NCBI GenBank assembly: GCA_003427395.1 | Contig: BFEA01000486.1 | Location: 1,028,951 to 1,064,099 of the forward strand | Length of the DNA stretch: 35,149 nt | Source: Chara braunii | Taxonomy: Eukaryota; Streptophyta; Charophyceae; Charales; Characeae | Direction: 5' to 3' | In this document: positions 21,311 to 32,127 of the stretch, one piece after another | Numbering within the stretch: the stretch's first letter is position 1 | Layout: each line of letters starts with the position of its first letter | Notes under the pieces: generated by a model | What the model was told of the DNA's origin: nothing | Database searches by the model: none | Seen by the model: the letters and a program-made list of their open reading frames with translations, nothing else | Program-made: the position numbers and the translations under genes

Positions 21311-21604
21311 AAAAGACCAAGTATAATAAAAGATTCCAGAAAATGCAGAAATTGACCTAAGTAAAAATAAACTTAGCTCACAAAATGCAGGAATTGAAAC
21401 TAACTCTCATGGCTTTAGCACGTGGCGAGCAACTAAAGCAACTACCTATCAAACTGAAATTCCGACTAAGTAGTGACCTTACTCAGTCTCATGCAGGCCA
21501 AACCACAAAGGTAAGTACTCTCACCATCCCCAAAGTCATTTTAACAAACTATAGTTTATAATCTTTCAATGATTTATCCCTTTATACCCAGCTTACATAG
21601 GGCA

Positions 21605-22335
21605 TAAGCTAGACCACCCAAACTTATGGAACATGTCTAACTCAACCATGGAGTATACACAAACACAGGGCACAACAACTTTTTTCTTTTTTGAGCATAT
21701 GACTAGGCCACCCTAGTCGCCCTGAACTGTCTAAGTATCCCAACTTTATATAATTGTTTGCACTTAGTCTTATAAGGTAGCATAAGATTGAACCGATCAA
21801 CTTAGATCGAGGTCCAGCCCGCCCCTTCTTATCATAAGTTTCACTCTTAATTAATACTCGCTTCAAGTTGATGATATGCTATAGTCAAACCACCCAAACT
21901 TATGGGACCCTGTCTGACAAGCCTGTTCATAGATAAAATAATAATAAAGTATAGCCAAATTATAACCTTTGGGTTCCAGCATGTGCGAGGCATTGGAAGA
22001 AGACCACCCAAACTTATGGAACATGTCTTGGTCCTCAGCCTGATTCATTTATCTTAAAGCCAAAGCAGGAATAGGCTGAGCCACCCAAACTTATGGGACA
22101 TGCTCAAACCTCCTCGTTCAGAACCAAAGGAAACAGAAGAAACCCAAAATAAACAAGGCAACCAAGCCACCCAAACTTATGGGACAATGCCTGGTTCCTA
22201 AAAAAGTCAGCCACAGTCAGCCCTCGCAAGTCAAGGCAACCAGGCCACCCATACTTATGGAACATGTTTGGTTCTCCAGGCAATTCAAAAATAAACACAG
22301 CACTGAGTCTCCCCAAACTTATGGGCACTTCCCAG
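21605..22335. repeat. Array of seven hairpins with constant loop and covarying stems, copy B
   Basis: Cores at about 21620, 21896, 22010, 22087, 22173, 22251 and 22315 stand in CCACCCAAACTTATGGRACATG. Stems differ but pair: TAGAC/GTCTA, AAGAC/GTCTT, TGAGC/GCTCA and AACCAGGC/GTTTGGTT (two G-T pairs). The loop differs systematically from copy A (CCCAAACTTATGG versus CCTAAACTTATAG), and within copy A some units have the B-type loop. Chance open frames on the minus strand repeat His-Lys-Phe-Gly-Trp only because of this core. Confidence 0.75.
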
Positions 22336-23962
22336 CCTCTGATAGACCCAATCAGAGCCAAGCAAACTGCCTGCCCAGATGCAATCCCACAATCTGCTTT
22401 TAATCAAACAATGAAACTGAAACTGAACTTACACAACCATTCCTTTATTTAGTCTGGATAATGTCCTGAAGTCAAACTGAAAGTCAAAGTAGGGAGACAG
22501 ACAACATACTCAGTCAAACATAGTAATGAATACAATTATGGGTTATAATAAGGTTTATAGAAGGAAAGTAATGGTTACCTTTCAGTTCCCTGCCTCCAGA
22601 ACTCCTCCTGAGTTCCGGCAGAGCTCCCGCTATCGGTGGGCTGACTCCCCACAGAGTTTTGCGGCAGTCCTACGGGTTGCAATCCCGCCTGCGGCCTTCC
22701 TTTCAGAGCCAATAGACCAGACTTAGAGTAAGAAGGGCAGAATGAAAAGCATTAAGTCTCTCAGATCCAGGAAAGGTGCACTCAGACTCGCATGAGAGGG
22801 CCTTGATTCCTTGACGCGCCTGAGGGCCCCGCAATGGCAGCCACAATATGCAGCAACTTTGTTAAACTGAAACGATATTGTTGACCATTGACCTCCGAAC
22901 GACCCTCTAGTCCGCACAATACCTCCCCCTCAACAATCGCAGTCTCTCCTCAGCGCTCGCAACTCCAAGTGCAACGGCCACTGGTAAGCCCACAGGCTCG
23001 TAGCCCGCCTTTGACTGTTCCATTCAGCTGGTTGAACAACGCATCAGTCAATAATAACTTTTTAGCTCCGCGGCCGGGTGTACCCAAGTACGACCAACTA
23101 GTGGATGAGTGACGCCCTCGACAGTCGGTGGACCAGCGCCCTCTTGCACTGACGCACTGCAGTGCTCAGTAACTGTGCACTGCCATATGAGTGGTAGCTA
23201 CACACCGCAGCGTAGTTTCAACAGAAGACGCAGCAACTCACTGTGTGCACCATCTGGTACTACAAGGGGTACAGTAATGATAGTTCTTGCACAGCGCTCA
23301 TGCGTCACAACTGTATTGGCCTTCCCACATAACTACACCTCTCAGGCAGTAATCACCTGTCCCAAGTCAGCACCACTGCCAAAGCACAACGGCTGTGCCT
23401 CGGAAAACTAGTAACACGGTTCAATTTTCACTGCAGAACTCTAACTAGACTCACTGCGATACACAGTCCAGGAGTGACACAAGTCTTAAGCACGTAGACT
23501 GAACACTTACACCTACGCCCCTCTATGATTTGGACTTGGCCCCGCTCGTTGGCCAGGTTAGAATGCAGTTCACCGTAGCTCGACATACGGTTCATCCCGG
23601 TACTCAGAAGTCGAGATGGTGGCTCCTTCCTCCACTAGGATGAGCATGCACCGACCAACAGGTAAGTCTCCAATTCCGCGGCTGGCCCCACGTTGCTTCC
23701 ATCCATCCCTATACAACTCTGTGTATAAATGCACCTAGCTACTTATCTTAGCCAGGTTCAATCGGAATTGGAAGACCAAATCACGGAGGGACCATCGGCG
23801 CAAATGGGCGGCAGCATCTTCGAAAAATACTAATAGTGGCCTGCTCTAATCATCCATCCACAGTATGCTTAATGACAATGAATCTTCCCCAAAAAAACGC
23901 GGGAACCAAAAAAAAAGAAGAATATTCATTTCCAGGCTCTGTTTCTTCGGCTCATGTCGTCG

Positions 23963-23964
<2 letters not shown>

Positions 23965-24022
<58 letters not shown>
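23965..24022. repeat. (TC)29 microsatellite
   Basis: Twenty-nine uninterrupted TC units. Arg-Glu and Leu-Ser repeat frames over it are artefacts of the repeat. Confidence 0.98.
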
Positions 24023-24026
<4 letters not shown>

Positions 24027-25559
24027 ATGTACGCCTACCCTGTTGCTGCGCTCGGTGCCACGTTGTCTGTCGAGAACAACCCTCCCACCAAAAAACAGCC
24101 AGATACATTGGCCCATTGATGGGCAGTAAGAAATCTGACGACTATTGTGGGAGTGGTTACCATGACGACCAGCACGACCGTGATGATGACTCCCTGAGCT
24201 ATCAAACACTAATGCCGCTGTGCGCGTAAGAGATATATGACAGATAAGCAAGATTGTAATGAATCTTCTACTAGAACATGGGCAAATACATTGCCCATTT
24301 TTGTTGCACGCAGCCCTTTTAGCCCATAGCAGCTGAACCGCTGGCCAAACTTGAAATCTGTCGCGACCAGTGTGTTCAGAATGCTTCCAAACCCCAATTT
24401 AACATTTTTTCTCACTCGTTTTCACTAAGGAGCGAGTGAGATACATTTTTTTTCCCCTCGTTATCCTTCTCTCTTCCTCTTCCGACTCCATCTCACGACT
24501 ATTTCTTCTACTAGCACCTGTTCTACTAACCCAACACCAAAACCAACCTCACCATCGTACTCGCCCTGATCTAAAACTACCACTTCACGCTTTCCCCCGC
24601 TCGATTCCATCGAGGAACGAGAGAATTGTCCATCCTCCGTTCTGCCCACACCCGTTTTCTGTCATACCCGTCCTTCCCCCTTCTCTGAGTGTACCTGGCG
24701 CTGATTCACGTCCAGATTCAATTCACTCCCCTTCGCCCTTCTTCTTCCTCTTGCACTCCTCCATTGTTGTTCCCTCCTCTTTACACTGCTCCATCGTTAT
24801 TCCCTCATCTCTTCGTTTGTTCCCGGTGTCCGCCTTCGTCTCGTCTCTACTGCGTTGACGTCAAACTCTACTTGGCAGGGCACGGTCATAGAGACCTGCG
24901 CCTGGCTGTCCAACAGCTCCGCTATTCTAAGGCAGACTTCACCGGGTACCAACAATCTGAAGGAACTCGGGAGGGAACTTGCTCTAGCTGCTCGATTAGC
25001 CTTTCGCTCCTATACCCAAGCCCGAAGATCGATTTGCACTTCAGTTTCACTGCTAGCTTCCACCATGATTTATTTATTTATTTATTTATTTTTGAACGCA
25101 CCAGGTGCATCTTCATGCCCGGGTTCATCCCCTCCTTTCAGGTTTCGTCCTTCTCTCGGGAACTTCACTCCCCTCTATGTGTGTTGCGTTCTTCCTGTCC
25201 CGGATGCACCTAGTGTGAAAGTGAGCCCAAAAAATATTCACTCTCCTCGTGCCTGCCCTTGCTGCCTTCCTAATGCTGCGTCCAGCAGAAGCTGATCCGA
25301 CGACACCAAAGCTGTTCCACAGCATCAGCTGTTTTGTGGGAAGCTTCGGAGAGAACCAGCTATTAGGCACTTCCGTCAGTCTTTAGCCCCTATACCCAAG
25401 TCTGTTGGAAGAGCCGCACGGCAGTACCGCTGTGAGACTCCCCACCACGCCCTGACAGGTGCTAAACTATGCTTCATCGAGCGGGAGTGCGTTGGGCCTG
25501 CTGCGGCGCCTTCAGCATATGCCTAGGCGAAGAGGGTCCAACGCTTCAACTGAAAACTT
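24023..25559. other. Pyrimidine-rich non-coding stretch
   Basis: The plus strand is C/T-rich from about 24445 to 24850. A TTTA tetranucleotide run lies at about 25070-25092. At 25094-25130 a third GAACGCACC...GGGTTCATCC palindromic element is seen. No gene is supported. Confidence 0.45.
25094..25130. repeat. Palindromic GAACGCACC...GGGTTCAT element, third copy
   Basis: Same outer sequences as the elements at 18903 and 19161, with a different, weakly paired centre. Confidence 0.5.
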
Positions 25560-27010
25560 TGCAGTCCCGAGTGAGGATGGGTTCCGCGGGAACTGCCACT
25601 GCGGCCAATATTGTTGCGGGCCTCCCGGTAGTGCCCCAAGCCAACTGCGCGCAGGCGCAGTCCCGTCTGTCGGATCTTAGTGGGCTTGCTCACACTCAAC
25701 CTCTTGCCGCAGGTCATGGCCAGTGAATGGTGGCCCTGCGGCAACTCATGCCACCCTCGGGCCGCAGTCCCACAGACCCTGCTCAAAATGTTCTCCACTT
25801 CCCTTCCACCTTTAGGCCACCGACACTCTTCAAATGGGAAACAAAAAAAGCCACGCCCACTGATTTCACCGCTCTCACGCACGTTGACCTCTTCAGCCCG
25901 TGTTTTAACGTACGTAGGATAGCGGAGTTTTGTCGGCATCCCAGAAACACAGGAGCACCGGAACAGGCCCGCCGAAAGAGGCGCGTGGTCAAGGTTTTTG
26001 ACTACCGTGACGGCCGCCCGTGCCCTGCGGTATAACAACTGAGCTCGTTGGTCCTGGCGTCAGCCTCGGAACCGATTACCGGACCCAAGGCACTTAGCAA
26101 AATAGCAAAATTTAGAGGTGGGAAAAATAATAAAAATAGGAGTAAACGTCGCGCGTCCCTCTGGCTCGTGACGCCTCGCACACCTAGGTTGCGCAAAGTT
26201 TACGCCTCGCCATCAATACCCCGCGCGAGCCTCTCACCCTTGCGATGACCTAAGCTTTCTCTCGGGCGCACACCGTCGGACGGGCGAGGCCGCACTCGCG
26301 TGACTTGCATAAAACACACCAAATACCCTTGTAAGGGTATTTGGTACGACACCGTGCGGTCTCAGCACCCGTCCCCCGCAGCGCTTTGCTCTGCTTTCAG
26401 TCCGCTCCCTCCTACAACCCGACAGCGCCCACCCAGCCGCGCATAGTCGTGGCCTGCCCGACGTCTGCAGCGCTCGATGAAGAATTTTCTGAAGGTTTCA
26501 ACTTAGTGAGTCGTACGTGTAGTCTTTTGCCCTTACTGCCAAAGTTCGACAGATGGGCCTCACAGCAACAGCACCACTCGCCCGTAGCGGCATTACCATG
26601 GGCCTCCTCATGACGCTTCCTGTCGGACAGCAAACACAAGGTCAAGGGTGTGGCTGGCTGGAAGGCCCAAACGTGGGCCTAGTGCAGACCTCGGTGGTAG
26701 TAGCAAATACTCAAACGCGAACCTTTGAAGACCGAAGTGGAGGAGGGTCTCGCGGGCGTACTCACACCCAACCTCTCCATCGCAGACCGCGGGGAACGGT
26801 CGATACTCCTATAAAAAACTCTCGCCACTCTAATTCCTTTCGGCCCGTGGGCTAATCACCCGCCAGCTCGCATGCACGTCAGACTCCTCGGCCTGGTTTA
26901 GCCAACTTTGACCAACATCCCGAACACGCAAGGAACCCCTAGGTCACTCGAAAGAGAGCCACGTGCTCAAGGTCCTCGACCACCGTGACGACCCCTAAGC
27001 CCGACGTCAC
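25560..27010. repeat. Diverged ~1-kb tandem repeat, GC-rich, non-coding
   Basis: Blocks around 25685-26030 recur around 26755-27005 in the same order: ACTCACAC(T/C)CAACCTCT, then CATCCC with ACAC, then CGAAAGAG and CACCGTGACG-like ends (ACTACCGTGACGGCC and CCACCGTGACGACC). Spacing is about 0.97-1.07 kb. Overlapping open frames on both strands show no motif. Confidence 0.55.
26319..26344. repeat. Perfect 12-2-12 hairpin, related to transposon-end hairpins
   Basis: The arms CCAAATACCCTT and AAGGGTATTTGG are separated by GT. The flanks (CTTGCA...AAAACACA on the left, GACACCG on the right) match those of the hairpin at 27650, so these are members of one repeat family. Confidence 0.75.
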
Positions 27011-27640
27011 GTCCAAGTCAAAGAACGCCGGATAAAAAAAATAGTACTACATTAAGAAAATAATAAAACTATTCATAACTTTTAATCGTCAGGACATGAC
27101 GACAAGGAAAAGAACCCGCTGATAGCGTTCTGACGCCGTCACCGACTGACCCCAGGGGAATAGTCCCGCCAGGCCCTCAACCCCTCACTCCGTCCATGCC
27201 ACTCTCATCCTCGTGTCGTCGCTCGATCTCGATCCATAAATCTCTTTGATGAAAGTTGGACGCCGCAACCGCTGATGCTAGGCTCAAATCTGGGTTAAGC
27301 TCTGAAGAACGCCTAAATAAACGGGCACTGCACGACGCGCCGACCTACCGAAACAATTTCAGAAGCCTCACTGTTGTCGACGCCGTCCTCCACACGTACA
27401 CACAAGTCATAGGCGAGACATAATATTTTTAATCCCTGTTTAATTAGGATAAAAATTCCGCCGACGACCAACGCCGACTTTCACAATCATCAACAATTTA
27501 AAAAGATCACGCGCGCCTCAAATTCGCGCGCCCACACACTCTTTATTCTAGTAAACCATCAGCCGTATAAACAACGGACACTTCTGCGACTCGCGCGGTA
27601 TACTCAAACTTTAAACTAAACTTATTTTCTGTCGCTTGCA
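27011..27640. other. Non-coding stretch, nothing recognised
   Basis: GC- and AT-rich patches alternate. There is a small CGCGCG inverted repeat near 27510. No gene is supported. Confidence 0.4.
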
Positions 27641-27899
27641 AAAACCAGGGCGAATACCTGTGTCAGGGTATTCGCACCGACAACGCATCCAGAATTTTTT
27701 TTTTTTTTTTGGAAGAAGCATAAAAACACTGATTACAGTATGCCGTTCGTGACTAACATCAGAAACGCTTTTTATGGGAAAGACGTCCACTTTAAAATCC
27801 TTATGAAACACACGTGATCACAAATCCCAATGTCGTGATATGTTCCTAAACTTTTTATCTTCTTACATGAAAGTCATGATGCTTCCAACATCCATTCTC

Positions 27900-27942
27900 T
27901 ATCTCTCTATCTATCTATCTATCTTTCTCTGTCTCTCTCCCT

Positions 27943-27974
<32 letters not shown>

Positions 27975-27979
27975 CACAC
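27900..27979. repeat. TCTA and CA microsatellites
   Basis: A short CTAT/TCTA run is followed by CTCTC-rich sequence and an interrupted CA run. Confidence 0.95.
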
Positions 27980-28082
27980 TACTTGTGTTCGGGTTCATGT
28001 CCCCTTCCCTTTGCGTCCCTCGATAATCTACAAACAAGTTGCAACTTATCTCTCCTACCAAGCCGTCGAGTACGCACAATTG

Positions 28083-31000
28083 TTAATTGTGCCCCATCTG
28101 TGATATTGCTCTTAACAACTTCACGTCTACAGACCCACCTTCAATGGTCAGGATACCGAATACAATTCCTTCGGCAACATTGTGGATTCCGTCCTCATCA
28201 TTATTATTGACCTCGTCGTTAATGACTATTTCCTCTGCTTGCCTTCGATATGATGGATCGATGTCGTTGCGAGTAGACGGTTTGCTCGTTTCCCGCAATT
28301 GAGATTCTGGCAGCACCTGAGACAATCCAACGCTTCCATGCTCACATTCCACTGCCTCAAAACCGCCCTCCCCATCCTTTTCGTCATCTGTAATTTTGTG
28401 TAGTTCATAAACATCGTCCTTCTTGTCTCCTTCCTCATCGCCATTCTCGTCGTTGTTGTTGTCCATCCTTTCATCATCGTTGTTTTCAAATTCTACATGC
28501 TCACCCCCTTGCATTTCTTCGTCAAATACATCATCTTAATTGTGCTCATTACTTCGCATTTGATCTTGATTCAGGTGGTCCATGTTGTTGCATGCGCCAT
28601 CGTCAACTTCCACGTCTTGCTCCCCTCCAAATTCCTGTCCTTGCTCGATTATATTTTTTTAATGCAACGACTCTTTGCAACCCTCATGGTTGCGAGGATT
28701 GAGCATTTGATTCTCTTCGATCACATTCTCAGCCATGCCATCGTTTTCTTTATGGATGACATGCCCTCCCAATATACTTGGGAGCACCCACGTGTCTGAT
28801 GGAAGTTGTGAAGGCGACGTCTCGAGGTCATAAAACTCTGCAAAGAACTCCAGTTGCCCCAAGTGCAAGATACTCATATAATTCCTTGCACATCTGTTTG
28901 ATGAGTTTGATGCTTGCATTCGAGTTCATGAACTGTAACCTCCTCTTGATCTCTTCACGTGCATGATTGTGAAATGCACTTCTCCCCATCCACTCTGTTA
29001 CCGACCAAACTCTGTCGTTATTCGCAAAAGCATATGCCCATTGTCGATGAGACACACACAGTTGAAATTTGTAAGGGTGCCAAATGATGTCATGGCCCCA
29101 TTTTTCTTCAGGAATAAACACATGTGCCTTACCGTAAAATACAGGCTTTGTGGTACTTAGTGATGCATGAGTCGGCAACGGGTCTCCAGGAACCAACTGC
29201 ATCACCTTTCCGTCATTGCCACTGGAATTGTCCGCTTCCACGTTGATGGTCCGATCACTTGTTATGTCTTCCGGTGCAAGCAATGAACGAGGTTGTGGGA
29301 TACGAAGTCGCTCGCTTTGTGACTTTTCATCACCGTCACCGTCACCGTCGTCGAACGGGGCTGCATCGTCGAAAGTGGAAGCGTAAGTTTTCATCGTTAA
29401 CTCTCCTATTTGGTGGCCGAAATGCAATAATTCAAGTCATGCAATGCAGGTATCGATTGCACCGACCCTCGCATTGTGATACGTCTTCAAATGAGAAATG
29501 ACGGTAGCCCGACGAAGGATGTAGTCCGAATCATTTGGGTCTTGTTGAAGATTCTCAAACTCATGACGATGTTTGCCCAACTTATAGAACATATCACGGT
29601 TTGGGTTCATTGTTTCGCCTGGTTTCTCGTAGGTGCATCATTATGGTATCAACGAAACCTTCTTCGTAATGTACACGCTCAAATAATCAAGCATGTTGGG
29701 CTTCGCATCAATAGCAATAAAGTGCCTTATTGATGAAACCACCTCCCGCACTGCACCAGCTTGAGGTCGTCCTAGCAAAAGGACAATGCCCCCAACTTAT
29801 ACGAAATGCTCACATAATTTGCGAACATTCTCACCACATCTCTCTCTGCTCCCATATACGAGATTTTCCACCAGCGAGATCCCCATCCGCGAATTCCACT
29901 TGCGGAAATTTCTCGTCTACCACATTTCTTCAGAATACTCGAGGCTCTTGTTCTCGTAACTTGTCAAGATTCTGAGATACCTCATGGTGTTTCCCTATTG
30001 CTGTCATTTCCCCGTACTTCGCTCTTGCCTTGATTGCGCCCATGGTGTCCGTGATATCGGTCGTTGTCACACGGATTGTGTTCCTCTTCGCGTTACCATC
30101 GTCCAACTTGAACTTACAAACGATGAAGATGGAATCTGCTTGCCTCATAAGAAGGTGTCCAAATTGTTACATCGCATTTCGCTGGCTATATCGCGCCAAT
30201 GATCCTTGCAAAATGTGGACGTCCTCCCACTTTGCACACTGCTTTAAAACCATCTCCTCCACATGGAAAGGGACGAGAAGCACAAACGTAAAAAAACAGC
30301 CGCAATACAAGTTCATAAAGGCTTGAAGTACATGAAACTATTCTTCCGTCCATGAGTCCATTTGTCCGGCGCCACAAAGATCCGACCACACGAAATGTAT
30401 CGGGAAGTTTCGAGTGGCTTTTGCCACTTTTCTGGAACCGATAATGGCATCCAACGGGTGGATGCGCACTGGACTGAGCGTTGTTGACATTTGGCGGTCT
30501 TTCCACTTTATGCACAGCTGGTTGGTCTGCACGTGGCTTGTTTCAATCTCTAGTGTCGTTGTTTTGTCCAGCAGCCTGTACACAAACGCATTGAAATCTG
30601 CACGCATGCGCTAACTCCAAGATTCTGTTTTCGTGTATCCGCCTTGTGATTTTTCCGTCGTTCCACCAAGGCGCATGAGCATCATTTTCGCCAAGTCCAA
30701 AGGGATCTCCTTGCGTCTCTCATCCAACGTTTTCCTATCAAGTCCTTTGTGAGAAAAACGATCCAACACCTCCTGCAGACCAAGAAAGGTATGATCATTC
30801 TAGTCTTCCGGCCGCTTGTCGAATAACATGAAATTGATCATACGAAGCATGTAACGCTCTTGTTTTATGTCGTCTTGCACTTCTGTTCGGGACCACAGTC
30901 CTTCCCTGCCCTTTGGCGCTTGTGTTATCATATGACCTCGCCAACCAGTATGCAAAAAAACGCATACTCTTTTTATTCGATACTCATGTTGTGGAATGCA

Positions 31001-32127
31001 CGCCATGCTGTCAACTGCGGCTCTGAGACAGCTATGAAGTAGTGAGACCCGCCGCTGGTACCCCGAACAAAGTACACCAAAATTTTTTCCTCCTTCACGT
31101 CTTGTGTTCCTAGACCTTCACGTATTGCTATACCTGGAACACCTCTCTTTTACTTTGGCTTTATCCCATCACTTCTAGCGATGTTGCCTCCCTCCCACTC
31201 ATCATAAAATTTTTGAACCAGTGCCCACATGTTGTCTAATGTTTCGGCAAGTGCGAGGAAAGGTCGCAGTATGTTTGACCACTCTAGATCATGATCAACT
31301 CCACAAGTTGTAATTTCCCAATAGACGCGATTGTTCGTCATGCGCATTGCAGGCTTTTGAAAATCCTCAAAACTCTCCTTCTTTTCTTGCCTCCCAACAT
31401 CGGACTCACCAGCTATTCCGTAAACTGCCTCCGTTTTTTCCATGTCCAGCCACAACTTCCGTATTGACGCCACACTTCCACGCTGCGAGGACGACACACC
31501 TTTGAGTTCGTTCGTATTCTCTTCCGTTGCAATGTGGTTGTACCCTTTCAGTTCGTCATTGTCAAAATAAACAGGATGCACTCTCCAGTTGTGGAAACCT
31601 TTATCTATGGCAAGTTGAGAGACACTTAACAATTATGTAGCAGTCGCAGCAGTATGTTGACCGACAATTGCGTACTAATGATAGGTGGACACTCGCGAGA
31701 TTTGAAAATCTTGCGGTTTTACACGCTGTGTTTTTCCACCACTGCCAGGAGGCGGGGCAACAATAGGTGTGACAATGAGTTCCGACTTCGTCCATTGTCC
31801 ATGATCCGCATAAGATTTCACAATTACCCGTTTTATCCCCGCAACACGCTGTCGATCGAGTGGTCGGTGGTTGTACGCTATCCCCCGTGGCGGTATGTCC
31901 AAGACCCTGCTTATGTCAATAAGCACCTGCGCCGGATTGGTTAATACCTTCCCCTCCGTGTCGTACTCTAGAAAAAAACTCTTATCATAATTGGACTTCA
32001 CCTTCCGTGACAATGCAGTTTCACGAAGCGAGTGACACACAGGATCTACGACTAGGTGATCTTCTATTTGAGCAAGCATGTCCTCCTTCCTTATCCTACG
32101 AAAAACTTTCGGCGTGTTATCCAACAA
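28083..32127 (-). pseudogene. Long decayed ORF, unrecognised transposon-type protein
   Basis: Good coding-like sequence can be followed on the minus strand from an ATG at 32127 to 28083, about 1,300 codons. It is broken by single stops and a few frame changes. Open pieces are 32127-31675, 31632-31150, a single frame from 31006 to 29930 interrupted only by stops (at about 30800, 30608, 30338 and 30170), then about 29600-28083. The start reads VFRRIRKEDMLAQIED. The middle has HFVWSDLCGAGQMDSW and FTFVLLVPFHVEEMVLKQC, hydrophobic and Trp-rich, suggesting a folded enzymatic domain. The C-terminal part is rich in Asp, Glu and Asn (for example NNNDENGDEEGDKKDD). I do not recognise the family. It lies head to head with the DUF7869 gene inside the same inverted-repeat unit, so it was probably the second protein of that transposon. 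Confidence 0.5.

Larger units (their letters stand above)
19276..24022. mobile_element. Large non-coding repeat, copy B
   Basis: This is the second, shorter copy of the 11186-16638 repeat, in the same orientation. The first ~980 bp are the most similar. The unit arrays are shorter (three ~120-bp units, seven hairpins). Similarity fades after about 22.9 kb but isolated blocks and the CT microsatellite keep the order. No coding region is visible. The two start points are 8.09 kb apart. Confidence 0.7.

Noticed and set aside
21642-22361. Repeated His-Lys-Phe-Gly-Trp small proteins on the minus strand
   Set aside because: They are the translation of the hairpin loop AAACTTATG in reverse. Frames are not continuous between units.
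23836-24251. Arg-Glu and Leu-Ser repeat proteins on both strands
   Set aside because: They are translations of the (TC)29 microsatellite.
24436-25295. Pro/Ser/Leu-rich open frames
   Set aside because: They come from the pyrimidine-rich tract and show no homology I can recognise.
25523-26038. 171-codon minus-strand frame
   Set aside because: It lies in the GC-rich tandem repeat where several frames on both strands are open. There is no motif, and the other repeat unit does not keep it.
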